From: Plenodomus lindquistii
Taxonomy: Eukaryota; Ascomycota; Dothideomycetes; Pleosporales; Leptosphaeriaceae
DNA length: 64,000 nucleotides
Direction: 5' to 3'
NCBI GenBank assembly: GCA_025504975.1
Contig: JANUWI010000002.1
Span: forward strand, 3,038,001 to 3,102,000
Below, one piece after another: positions 1-10,847 of the stretch. Under the pieces are notes generated by a model. It saw nothing but the letters and a program-made list of their open reading frames with translations. It did no database searches and was not told the origin of the DNA. Every line of letters begins with the position of its first letter. The stretch's first letter is position 1. The position numbers and the translations under genes are program-made.

Positions 1-681
1 TTCGTTGTTTTATCGAACCGAGAGGAGAAGAGCCAGACGAAATCATGCGGGAGGTTTCCGCTGTATTTTGAAAAGAAACAGTCCGACCGAGAACATCGGT
101 TTTGGATATTCCAGATTTTCGGAGGCTAGAAGGAAGCACGCCGCACCAACCGCAGACATAATTCCATTCGCTCTTGTCTTTGGGAAACCAAGAAATCGTG
201 TGTGTGTGTGTGATGAGTAAAAATCAGAAGAAGCAGAGGAAGGACGTGGCTTATATACACAAGTCAAATGATGCACGGGCCGAATTTTCGAATAACATAT
301 TCCATGCTGATGTATGTGAGTGAGTGGGTGAGCGGAAAAAGTCATGCGTGTACCAAAAGATAATTCGAACCATGCGCTTGCGACGAAAGGAACTTGGTAC
401 TGGTACTATTGTAATGTAGGCAAAGGACCGGAGGAAGCATGCCAATACACTACTACTTTGTTTGGGGCGATGTAAACCGAAATAAAAGGTATGCACCAAA
501 TTCTCAACATGCAGGAGCGAGCAAGTACCAGAAGCGAAACTTGGAGCAGAGAAAAACGCGCGATATATTCTTCATCGTCTAGATCTTCCGCACAGCGTAA
601 GCTATGCACCCATGCACACTGTATACAACCGCACGCAGACTATGCTTCAAAATACCCCCCTCAGCCACCTTACTACGCCAC
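1..681. other. Gene-free window edge
   Basis: No open frame here looks like a conserved protein, and the short frames on both strands overlap one another. The stretch lies downstream of the SPF1 stop codon, so it probably contains that gene's 3' untranslated region and terminator. A short GT repeat sits near position 200. Confidence 0.5.
198..212. repeat. (GT)n microsatellite
   Basis: An uninterrupted run of about seven GT units, visible directly in the sequence. No function is evident. Confidence 0.8.
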
Positions 682-3600
682 TCACTGCACACCCCACTTC
701 TCCTTCAATTTCCTCAGCCTCTCCTCCTTCATCAACTCCAATGCCGCAGCCTTCTCCTCTGCCTCCTTATTCCTCTTTTCCTGTGCTTCCTTCTCTTCGA
801 TCGCTTTGCGCGCCCTTTCGCGCTCCAGCTGCTCGGGCCTACGCTCCGCAATGTCCTTTGGTTTGTTGTCACTGAAACCCCATTTGAGCCCCTTCTCGAT
901 GACATAACAGGCAATGAAATCTAGCGCCATGATACTGGTAATCATGATCTTGAAGTCCATTGTGAACGGCACCATCTTGAGCTTTTCATTGAGCGCTGGA
1001 ATGAACTCGGTGGCGCAAGAGAACGCGATACCAGAAACGGAGACGAGACCCCAGTACATGCCCTTGTTTTCACGGATGGATTCGCGGAAGGGACGGCCTT
1101 GGTAGTTGATTGCGAAGGTGGAGATCTGCTGGATGAGCTGGAGTAGGTAGATCGCTGAGTTGAGGAGGGAGGGCTCAAATTCCTTCTCAAGATCTGGGTT
1201 GGGGTCTTTGGGTTCGACGCGTTGGACGTATTGCGAGACGTAAATGAGGGTAATGATGTGGACGGCGAATTGGCCGAGGACGGAGCCAATGATGTAAGTG
1301 TTGAAGATGTTGTGTTGTGGGCGTTCTTTGGAAAGGGCTTCAACGGTCTGGATTACATGTTAGTCAAGGAGATTGTTAATGTACAACGTGAAAACATACC
1401 TTTGCCCGGGAGATGGACAAGAAGCACACGCTCATCATCATTCCAGAGATAGTGACTTGGCCGTCACTGAACTTGATACCATCGAGATACAACACAGATA
1501 AACTGTAGGCAGAAATCAAGCAATTCAAAGCGAGAATCTTGTACATCTGGATAGTAGCAACAAGCGTGCATCGACCTTGGCGGATAATGTTCGGGATCGC
1601 GACAACGTTGGCAAGCTTCGACGTGAAGGGAGCGGCGACGGATGCATCACCAAGCTTGATTGTCGGTGGCTCACTGTTCAGCTCGTCCAGCTCTGACTGC
1701 ATCATCTTCTCCTGCATCTGCTGCATCACGTTACCGGTCGTTTGTGGTGGCTGGTCTGGAGCAAGTGCGACCGTGGATCCATTGGCAGCGCCGTTCGCGC
1801 CAGCGGCCAGGCCTTTCTTCTTTGCTTGTGCCTCCACAGCTTTTTCGTAATGCGGGTTCGTAGGACCAGGTGGGTAAAGATGAGCAATCATGACAGGTAC
1901 AGGCGGCTGAGGCTGGTTGAAGCGTGCCATCATCGCACATTGCTTCTCATAAACGTTCTTCATTGAAGTGTTGCGGAAATGTTCGCCAATCTTGTCAAGG
2001 TCCTCGCGAGTGCCGTTGAGAAGAGCCACACCAATATGGGCCTGCTTGAGTGCGCCAACGTCGTTCGTTCCATCGCCAGCCATGAGTGTAGTGTAGCCGC
2101 AATCCTTGAGACCAAGAAGGATCTCCTCCTTCTGCCGAGGCGACACACGGGCGTAGACCCATGCGTGGCGTAAAATCTGACTCCAACCAGGGTTGTCCAT
2201 GAATTTTGAGAGAGCGTATCCGGTGATGCAAATGTCTTTCGACTTCAGGATCTCAGCGTCTAGAGGCTTGGTGAAATCCACAGGAATGCTGATCTTGTCG
2301 TCGACACTCCGCCAGACGACCTTTTCGCCCGACTCGTCGTTCTCAGGCGCGTCGAGAATGTAGCAGTCACGGTCGACAATCTCGACCTGCTTAGCGACAT
2401 GGACAGCTGTGAGCGGGTTGTCACCAGTAATCATGACAACACGGTGGCTGGACTCATTGAGGGCTCGGACAGCTTCAATGGCATCAGGCTTGAGAGGGCA
2501 TTGAAGGACAAGGAAACCAGCGAAGTGTAGCTCAGACTCGACGTCTTCACGCTTGAGGTCGTTGATGCGGTTCGTGCCCCACTCTCCCTCTGCCGAGAGA
2601 TACTTGTACGCGAGGGCAAGCACACGACCACCGTTACGGGTGAAGTGCTTAAAGGTCTCTTCGTAGTTTGGTGGGGTGTTCACGAGCATCTTGCGAATGG
2701 TCTCGGGTGCGCCCTTCACAGCGGCGATTGTGCTCCTGACTTTGCGTCCGGTCTTCTCGTTGTTGACAACGACGGTAGCGACGGAGCTCTGGCGCTTGAG
2801 GGCAGAGGAGAACTGGAAGCGGCGACGAATTTGAACAATCTCGGCGTGTGACTTGGCGGTTGTGGTGTTAGCAGTGAGGGTGTCCTTTGCCCCAAGCTTC
2901 CAGCCCAGAGATTCCAACGTGGCCTTCTCCATAGGCTCACCGACAGTCTCTCCATCATCGAGCTTGACCAAAGCATGTGCGGTAGCGAGGACTAGGGTAG
3001 TTTCAGTCGCAACATCGGTGACCTTTGTGAGTCCGGTATGCGCGCCATCGGGACCAGCCTGAACGCTAGAGTCACCAAGCGAAAGACCAGCAATACCATC
3101 GACGACCAAATCTTCTCCCGTCAGAGTACCAGTCTTGTCAAAGCAGGCCACGTCGACCTGACCAGCAAAGGGAATGCGGAAAGGCTCGGTACAGAAGATG
3201 GCATACTTGCTGAGCGCAGCAAGACTGGTGTTCACAGCCAAGCTAAGCTCCATGGGAAGCTCAGGAGGAACGACGCTAGTAACGATCAAGACACAGTCGA
3301 GAAGGAGCTTGTTGCGCTGGCGATCGAGTCGAACACCCTCTTGCCAGACATACCAGGAGGCGGCGACAGCGAAGACGGTGAGGAACAGGATGAAATAGAG
3401 AGCCTCGACGTTGTTGGCGGAGACACGCTCAGTGGCGAAGATCATGGTCCTGACAAGAGAGCCTTGATTGGTCTCGAATCCAGTTTTGATGACAACTGCG
3501 ACAGCGCCGTTATCCGGTGGTGGTGGAACACCAGATGCCAGGCGCGAGACCGTGGCGCCGTCTTCCTCAGCGTTCGTCCCGTGCGAGACCTGCAAGACCT

Positions 3601-4642
3601 TTGTGCCACCCCAGAGGAACGAGTTCTTGTCCAGACCCTCAGGCTCGAGGCGTGCCTCTCCCGGTCGAAGTTGTACTGATTCCTTGAGCACGGGCGTGCT
3701 CTCTCCCGAAAGCATAGCCTCGTTGACAATGGCTGAGCCCTCAAGGAGCAGCATATCACAGGCTACACCCGAGTCCTCCTTGGTCCTGCCCGCGCTGACC
3801 ACGTCGCCAGGCAACAGCTTGTCGCTCATAATCTCCTCCCACTTCTTCTGTCGGTATACAAAGATTTCGTAGGGCTTGATGCTCATGCCGCGGAATTCGG
3901 TGAGGGTGCGCTGACGCTGCCATACGACGGTGCTCTCAAACATGACCAACATGGCCAGGGTGAAGAGCGAGTAGTACCAGTACTCGTCGAGCATCCACAG
4001 CCCCACGCAGAAGACCTGGAAGACGAAGAAGGGCGCAACGGCGTGCTCCTTGAACAGCTCGGTGAAGGTCGGGACGGGGATATCGAAGGCATTGCTGCCA
4101 TAGTGCTCGGTCAATCGCTCGACTTCGGAGGGGGAGACGAGGCCCTGTGTCTGCTGGAACGTCTTCAGCTGGGGCTTGGGCTCCGTGTCGATGGCGTAGG
4201 AAAGCGGGGCAAAGGAGCCCGTGGAGACATTGTAGAGGAAGCGGCGCTTCTGAAACAGGAAGGACAGGTTCTGCTTGCCGCCCACATTGTCGCGCACCAG
4301 CTTGCAGATTTCGGCCGCGCCCGCATTCTTAATGGGATGCACCTTGATGAGCTTGGCCGAGCGCACATCGCTGGCGGCCGTCGTGGTGAAGGCGCTCTTG
4401 AGATTGACGTTCCAGTGCGTCATCAGCCAGAACAGCGACTGCAAGGTGAAGATGGTGGCCACCCACACAAACGTCCATTCCGACGACTGGATGTATTTCT
4501 CGTAGCGCTCCGGCGAGAGATAGATGGCGGAGAAGGCGGGCCATAGGATCAGGAACGGCCAGACATACGTGTGCAGCTGCAGTGGCAGTGGATTGTGCAG
4601 GCTCGCCTGCTTGATCTTGGGGTCGTCCACCAGCGGTGCCAT
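682..4642 (-). CDS. SPF1: ER P5A-type ATPase, Spf1 homolog
   Basis: Exons 4642-1400 and 1347-682, with a 52-base GT-AG intron in phase 0, give 1302 residues. P5A ATPases sit in the ER membrane; yeast Spf1 and its relatives dislocate mislocalised tail-anchored or signal-bearing helices and influence Mn and sterol homeostasis. Visible hallmarks are PPELPMELS in helix 4 (about residues 459-467, a P5A signature), the actuator loop LSGES (311-315), the phosphorylation motif DKTGTLT with D502, and GDGTND at 856-861. N-terminal hydrophobic helices and a C-terminal helical bundle flank the catalytic domains, and the last 60 residues form a charged, coiled-coil-like tail rich in Lys, Glu and Ala. I chose the Met in MAPLVDD because the 47 in-frame residues upstream are Arg- and Cys-rich and unlike the family. 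Length matches fungal orthologs of about 1200-1320 residues. Confidence 0.96.
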
Positions 4643-4964
4643 GGTGGTGTCGGTGTCGTGGCCACTTGAATGTCGAGCCTCGAAAGATAATAGCCTGCGG
4701 CGCGCTGCAGCACATGTCGGCGTTGGAGGCCCCGACATGCTAGCGCCTCGCCACACGTCACTTTTTCGTCCACAGCCACACATGCACGAAGGCGGGCTTA
4801 ACCCTTCTTACTAGTAATACTCTGGTAATTAAAACTTTTAGTAATACTTCAAATTCTAGGTCAGAATTGGAGCCTACATATAAACTTTTTATTTCTGTGC
4901 AGCATAGTATTTTACAGTTACTAACTAAATTAACGTGCTAGGCCAACATTGACAACCCATGGGT
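4643..4964. promoter_or_regulatory. SPF1 upstream region, AT-rich
   Basis: This gap lies between the stop of the chimeric rhodopsin gene and the start of SPF1, both on the minus strand, so it must hold the SPF1 promoter and the terminator of the upstream gene. Roughly 4810-4930 is clearly AT-rich with repeated TAATACT-like words. It could be residual transposon sequence beside the copia fragment. No specific factor site was recognised. Confidence 0.4.
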
Positions 4965-6484
4965 TCAGGGAATTGGTGTTGGTGGCCTCATCAAAGGCGT
5001 TGTGGAGATATCTCCTACTGTCTCAGTACGACTGTCGATATCAATAACAACCTGATCATCGTGGCCAACGCAGTTGTGTTCGTCGTCGTCGTCCTGGCCG
5101 TCCTGGCCGTCATAGTCGAGTGAAGTAAGTGATGGGCCAATCGATATCGCGCACGATTTAAAGTTCGCAGATGACTTGCCCTCATCAACTTGCAATGACC
5201 CAGCGCTCTGTAGTTGGCGGGCTGCCCACTTCTCGAGGGCAGTATTGATGCGCGCATCGGTCTTAGGATCTTTCCGCGCTTCCTCAACCTTGTGTAGAGC
5301 CTCAGCTGTAGGCTGAAAGGTCTTTGGACGTGCTGGGTGGCGCGGATTCAGGATGAAGCAGTTAGTGTACCAATGCTGCTTCCCGCAGACGCAGGTTGGT
5401 ATTGGTTGTGTGCCGTCACGGTGACCGCGATCAGTCGATGGAGTCTCGGTTGACTTCATGATTCCGAGCTTAGTAGCAGAGACTGCCAGGCCAGTAGAGT
5501 GAGGCTTCGTGCGGCGCAGAGATGTGGTCATCTCGGAGACGTATATCTTAAGAGGTGAGATCTTTGCAGTAATGCCACGCTCTTTTAGATGTCTGAACAT
5601 GCCAGGTACAATAGGTCCAACGCAGATCATAACACCTAACATACAGCCCACAGAAGACAATAGCCCTAAATAGCTCTTAGAGTATGTGAAGTCTGTAGAA
5701 GCCGCTAGCTTAAGTGCTTTCAGACGAAGACCCGTGACGATGAAGAGCCTGGCTTATGCTTAGCAGAGCAAGTTTTACGGCACTAGCTTACTTACATGAG
5801 ACCCAGCTCAAAAATCACTATTATGCCTATTCTCGTCTTGAGTGGAATTCTAAGACTGATAGTAACAGGTATTGGCGCTAGAAGCATGGCCATGTCCAGT
5901 CCAAGACCAATTATTTCGACCGCTAAAAACGATGCGATCTGGTTTCCGCAGAGACCTTTTACGTTGGGGTCCCATGAAGCTTCAATCGGCTGGCATATCA
6001 AACAAACTTCCAAGACAGATGCAATTCCGTGTACAACACTGAGACACAGGATCGCAGTGATGATCCACTTGAGGACACTGAACACCCCAAAAATCTTTCG
6101 AAGGATGCAGCAGCCGGAAATTCGTAGCAGGGCACCGCAAAATGACCATAGGACCTCATTGACGATCACAGACTACACTAAAGTTAGATATATAGACTTA
6201 AATTCCGACGTAGCTCTTACCTTTGCAATAGCAGCTATGTTTTGCTCTGTTAGATCCGATTGGTGCTTTCCACTACCCTCATCAACGATAGCCCATGTGG
6301 TCTGAGCGACGAGGATGATACCGATGAAGAGCGCTAGCCAGACGCAGAAATCGTCGAAGCTTGCTGACCCTCTTCTGATGCGTAGGACGAAGAATAAATG
6401 CAGACTAGTAGAGACACAAGCTAGCCCTACTACGAGCCAACTTACGATAATCGAGGTTTTGGCGAGTGGTGTGAGCGTGTTCAT
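4965..6484 (-). CDS. Fungal rhodopsin-domain membrane protein with copia Gag-like tail
   Basis: Exons 6484-6221, 6172-5796 and 5748-4965, with introns of 48 and 47 bases, read in one frame as 474 residues; an alternative Met at 6535 would add 17. The first 265 residues fit the fungal rhodopsin-like family PF20684: seven hydrophobic helices, an exposed Cys pair region and the last-helix context around TYSKSYLGLLSSVG. Such proteins are plasma-membrane, Pth11-like receptors of mostly unknown ligand. The C-terminal part is not rhodopsin. From about residue 305 it resembles the Gag end of fungal Ty1/copia elements, with a CCHC knuckle (C333-x-C335-x3-H339-x4-C344) followed by an ARKDP helix segment and an acidic tail. 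It is probably a receptor gene whose 3' end was replaced by an inserted copia fragment. Whether a stable protein is made is unknown. Confidence 0.75.
5200..5450 (-). mobile_element. Ty1/copia Gag fragment inside the receptor gene
   Basis: The encoded segment has CVCG, then H, then C spaced as in fungal copia Gag zinc knuckles, followed by a Pro-rich patch and an ARKDPKTDA helix, as in the stretch before the copia protease. No protease, integrase, reverse transcriptase, long terminal repeat or target-site duplication was found, so only a small relic remains. The edges are approximate. Assignment rests on remembered family features, not a database search. Confidence 0.6.
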
Positions 6485-6535
6485 CGTGACAATAGACAAA
6501 GATCTGAAGGGAACGTGCCAATAGAGAATGGCCAT

Positions 6536-6992
6536 ATCTTATCATGCGTGAGTGGGCGCAGCAACGTCGCACAAAAACAGCCTGTAGGTGATGTTATTGT
6601 GGCGGAGCGAGGCTACCTTATGCATGGCCAGCGCATTTGCCTGCCATTCGCGACCACGAATTTTCGAAAACCACACTCCGGTGAATCTTCCTCATGCAGA
6701 CCTCAGGCCTTTGTGATGTACCGTAGATCGAACCAGACACGGCCGAAATCATCGCCTAGCTCTCATAGTCGCTGGCGTTACTTGAGGCTAAAACATAGGC
6801 TAGAGGCATGATAATTAGTACATAATGGACCTAGTATGCTGTGTTAGTTGTGCATGTTGCACCAGGCGATGTGTAAAGGATGGTAATGTTTAACGCAAAG
6901 CTACAGCATTTACAGCAAGTCAAGATCAGAAAGCCTAGCCTTAAGCAGGTTAGAGACAAAACTATTCCTTAGGCTGCCTAAACATCCTACTC
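6536..6992. other. Intergenic, no gene seen
   Basis: The upstream region of the rhodopsin-like gene abuts the 3' end of the glutaminyl-tRNA synthetase gene here. The sequence is moderately AT-rich between 6800 and 6990. No open frame or RNA gene was supported. Confidence 0.5.
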
Positions 6993-9006
6993 TTATTTGC
7001 CCTTGTCCTCTCGCAAGCTTACAATCTGGTTCAATACAATCTTATCCTCTGTGGAATCGATATCAACACAGAAGTACGCTGTCCGTAGAGCCTGGAAACG
7101 AATGAGCGCGTCCGAAGAGCCGCTGAGGTTTAATGAGGTCTCCTTGATGAGGTCCTTGATACCACGTTCGATGACAGCATTTTCGTAGATGATCTCAGAA
7201 TCAGGCCTGAGATCATCGGCCCAACCACCAGTTTTCCAGTCTAGCGTGTTGGGCGACTCAGTCTTGAATAACGAGCTGTAAATTCGTGTCTCTACGGGCA
7301 CGGCTGTGGCGACATCCACCCATTGGACATAGGCTTTAGGCTTTTCGCTGGCAGGGACCTTGACAGCTTTGATTTCAGTGACCTTGCCATTCGCGTCTTT
7401 CGAAAAGCTGGTTGCGCGGATCGAGAAGGGTACATTGTAGAGACCAACAGCCTTGTTCGGGGCCAATCTGAAGTAGTCCTCACTGTCTTCTTCTCTGAAA
7501 TCGGTACGATCGATGTACACCTCCTTGCCAACCTTGACCCTTCGCTCACCAGGTATGGTTCCTTTAGGATCGTAAGGCACAGTCATTTCTTGATCGTCTT
7601 CGGCGGTGAAGTCTTCAATGATGACCTTGATCGGGTCAAGAACTAACATTTGACGGGGAACGGTACGCTCGAGGTGCTTGCGAATGGAAGATTCAAATCG
7701 AGGCGGCTCAATCTCGGTGAGTGAGTCGGTCACACCAAGCTCGTCCACAAAATTCAGCATGGCTTTCGCTGGTATACCGCGACGTCGTAGTGCAACCATG
7801 GTGTACAGGCGTGGGTCATCCCATCCGCGTACCGCAGGAGCGATCTTCTTAGTCTCTATAATGCCATCTTCATTCTTCTTTTCGACAGTGGTACCTTCGA
7901 CAAGCTGGAGAATACGGCGCTTGGAAAGGATTGTGCCGCCCACGCTAAGGCGTCCAAATCTGGCACCAGTCAGGCTGTGATCAAAATTGCATGCAGTGCA
8001 CTCACTCTCGTTGCATTGGTCCCTTCTCCTCCGACTTGGGTATCTTCATGTCGAGCTCTTCGAGGAGCCAGTCGTACGATATCCGTGATTGACGGAACTC
8101 CACCGTACACATCGAATGCGTGATTCCCTCTAGAGCATCACAAATGCAGTGAGTGAAGTCGTAGGTCGGGTAGATTCTCCACTTGTCGCCAGTCCTGTGG
8201 TGGTGGTTTTCCTTCACAACCCGGTAAGCTGGCAAGTCCCACATCTGCGGGTTACCCTCAGTCGGGTCTGTCAGCTTTTGCTTCATGCGCAGGAATGCTT
8301 CTCCAGCTTGATATTTGCCATCCCGCATCGCCCGAAACTCGGTGATTGACTCTTCGATAGGACGCGTGCGATGGTCACAGCCGTAGCGCTTGCCTCGATT
8401 GTCAGGTCCACCTCGCTGCATGTTGATCTCCTCCCCTGCAACTTTGTCAGCGCTTCTCGATTAAGTCTTGTGGAATGCCGTACTTGAGCAATGGCACACA
8501 TATGCTCCATCTTTCCTAATCAACTGCTCCGCAAGCTCGTACAACTTGTCGAAATTGTCGCTGCTGTATGTGATCTTCCAGGGCTCAAAACCCAGCCACT
8601 TTACAATGTCCAGGATAGCTGTGAAGTATTTCTCCTCCTCTTTCTCGGGGTTCGTATCGTCATATCGTAAATAACACACGCCGTTGTGGTATTTCGCGAA
8701 CCCAAAGTCAACAGCGATGGCCTTGGCGTGACCTATGTGCAAGAAACCGTTTGGTTCGGGAGGGAATCGTGTCCGAACATCCTTCACAGGCTTCTCTTCA
8801 TATATGCGCTTGAGCCAGCCTTCAGAGAAGATGTTGGTGGGCTCCGTTTTCGCGGCAGGCTTCGCTTGTTCTTTGGGACGCAGAGCGTGTGCAGCCTTCT
8901 TTGCTTTGGCTGCAGCCTTTTTGGCCTCCTTCTCAAGGGCTCGCTTTGAAGGTCCCTTCTCTCCCTCTGCCGGTGGTGCGCTTGTTGACGCGATAGGTTC
9001 AGACAT
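6993..9006 (-). CDS. GLN4: Cytosolic glutaminyl-tRNA synthetase
   Basis: Exons 9006-8484, 8435-8006 and 7959-6993, with introns of 48 and 46 bases, give 639 residues. It charges tRNA-Gln with glutamine in the cytosol. The class I signature HIGH is at residues 90-93 and the KMSKS equivalent LSKR at about 329-332, inside VGGTILSKR. The first splice joins to CHCSREEINMQRGG and the second to MQREFGRLSVGG, both expected in GlnRS. The C-terminal half matches the anticodon-binding beta-barrels. The N-terminus is a short Lys/Ala-rich extension instead of the roughly 200-residue appended domain of yeast Gln4, as in many filamentous fungi. I preferred the Met in MSEPIAS; one more Met lies six codons upstream. 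Confidence 0.96.
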
Positions 9007-9716
9007 GTCTACGCGATTCAGCAATTACTACGTGCGCGGGACTTTTGAAAGGAATCGCTATGAGTTGGAATGTATGGAAGGTAGAGTACTCACTGGTCCT
9101 TTGTATGCTCGGATCTGAATCGCGTGTACAATTGTTGGAGGGGTCTTTGGAGTTTTGGCGGGGCATTGACTCAAAAACACGCTAGTACAGCCACGGAATG
9201 CGCCACAGCGCCACACCACCCCCTTGCCAACGCGTTTATCGTCCAGCGCAGTTGAATTCATGTCGCGCCATCAGACACCAATATTTGGTTCAAGGTCAGC
9301 CTCCAAGATGCTACAGCTCAATACACAGCTCAAACCATCTCTTCATGGACAGCTGTGACATGTAAGACCAGTAAACCAACGCATACCCTCCCGCGGTCAA
9401 TGCCAGCTGACAACGGGTTCGCTATTCAAGCCAACAAGTCTTCACATCAAGTTGGACGAGCTGCATCCAAGCATTGAGAACATCATACAGGCTGTTCATT
9501 CCACGACCTAGAGATGGAAGTCGCGATACGACACATTGTCACTGCCGAACTTCATGGGCAGTTGCGAGATGTCATTACGCACAGAACAGCATTTCTCATA
9601 TCCTGTCCACATATTCATACATGCTCTAAATTCACGACACGCATCCTCCAATACTAAGCATTTCTACTTCAGAGATTTCTCCCTCTTTTCCTCTCACTAA
9701 CATCAACTTGTGAACA
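9007..9716. promoter_or_regulatory. Divergent intergenic region
   Basis: This separates the minus-strand synthetase from the plus-strand unknown gene starting at 9717, so promoters for both should lie here. The last 60 bases before 9717 are pyrimidine-rich, as is common upstream of fungal starts. No coding frame or specific operator was recognised. Confidence 0.45.
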
Positions 9717-10847
9717 ATGGCGTTTACCGATCTGAGAAACTCTCATCCCTACGAAGACCCAGTCTGCAACGCAAACACATATGAGACTCTGACAGATCAG
9801 CGTCGGACATGGTTACGACTACTACGAAGTCAAAACTACGAGCCCGTCATTGCCGACGTGCTCGATAATGAGCTACCAAAGTATCAGGGAAGCACTGCTT
9901 TAGGCATGGTAGATCGAGTATTGCACATGCGCGAATGCGCACTCATCCTGTCATCAGCTCCCTCTGTCTTTTACGCCGCTGTAGAGGGCGACCTCGTTAT
10001 TCGAATGCTGACCGACACTAACCTACAAGGAGAATACGCAGCAGTCCAACAGCGAGCCCACGAGCAACCATCCATATACATTCACCTCCTCGCGGACGAG
10101 CATGGTACTCCGCCAACTCCTAATCAATACCTTCTCATGCGAGACCTGGTACTAGACTACATTGCCGAAGGTCTTCCTTCCACTTCTGCATACCATCTTG
10201 ACAACATCACGCGCCCCTTCGTGACCCAAGAAGCATCGTCGCTCGGCTACCGTAAGTATCTCCATACCAACACACGCTCAACAAGACGCGTGGAAGCTTT
10301 CCAGCGCCTCTGCGCTGGAATACAAGCTCGCGTCACGCCAATACCTGCATCCCTACGCGACAGACCATTTCCCTATCCGCCTGGTGAATGTGGATATTCC
10401 ATTAACTCGCACACCCGACTCGCCCAACACCGGTCGCACAACTCCTCAAACTACATCATGAACCTCGTCGAAGACATCTTTACCTACTTGTACCGTACCG
10501 GCACACTTGACCAGCACTTCACCATGCAACAGTTCATCATATACCTGATCTTTCGACCAAGCCAAGCAGCAATAGCGGAGATCTTCTGCTCAGGATTGTT
10601 GCAGGTGTGGGTAGATGATGGGGGAGGCTTCAACGCGTATCCAGCTGGACTGAGCGTGGCGTCGGCGAGGAGAGTCACTGGAGATCAATGGGACGATCAT
10701 GACAGGCGGACGAGAGAGGATAGTCCGGTGGTCGAGAATATGAAAGCGCAGGTAGACAGGGTAGAGCAATGGAGAAGAGCCCTGGAGTGGGAAGACATGG
10801 TTGAGCGTAACGATGCCGCCGAAGACGAGAGGAAGGAGGGTGTGTGA
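9717..10847 (+). CDS. Hypothetical protein, 376 residues
   Basis: A single open frame with an ATG in a good context (ACAATGG) encodes 376 residues. I do not recognise the family. The protein is soluble in appearance: no signal peptide, one mildly hydrophobic stretch near residues 266-290, and a charged C-terminal region from about residue 320 with many Glu, Asp and Arg. It carries a Tyr-rich patch in the middle and no Cys pattern suggesting metal binding. Codon use resembles its neighbours and no opposing frame competes over the whole length, so it is probably a real, perhaps lineage-restricted gene. Function is unknown. Confidence 0.75.
   Translation: MAFTDLRNSHPYEDPVCNANTYETLTDQRRTWLRLLRSQNYEPVIADVLDNELPKYQGSTALGMVDRVLHMRECALILSSAPSVFYAAVEGDLVIRMLTDTNLQGEYAAVQQRAHEQPSIYIHLLADEHGTPPTPNQYLLMRDLVLDYIAEGLPSTSAYHLDNITRPFVTQEASSLGYRKYLHTNTRSTRRVEAFQRLCAGIQARVTPIPASLRDRPFPYPPGECGYSINSHTRLAQHRSHNSSNYIMNLVEDIFTYLYRTGTLDQHFTMQQFIIYLIFRPSQAAIAEIFCSGLLQVWVDDGGGFNAYPAGLSVASARRVTGDQWDDHDRRTREDSPVVENMKAQVDRVEQWRRALEWEDMVERNDAAEDERKEGV

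Noticed and set aside
4965..5660. Independent retrotransposon gene
   Set aside because: The 5' part of this frame encodes the last rhodopsin helix and joins upstream exons in phase, so it is not a separate element gene.
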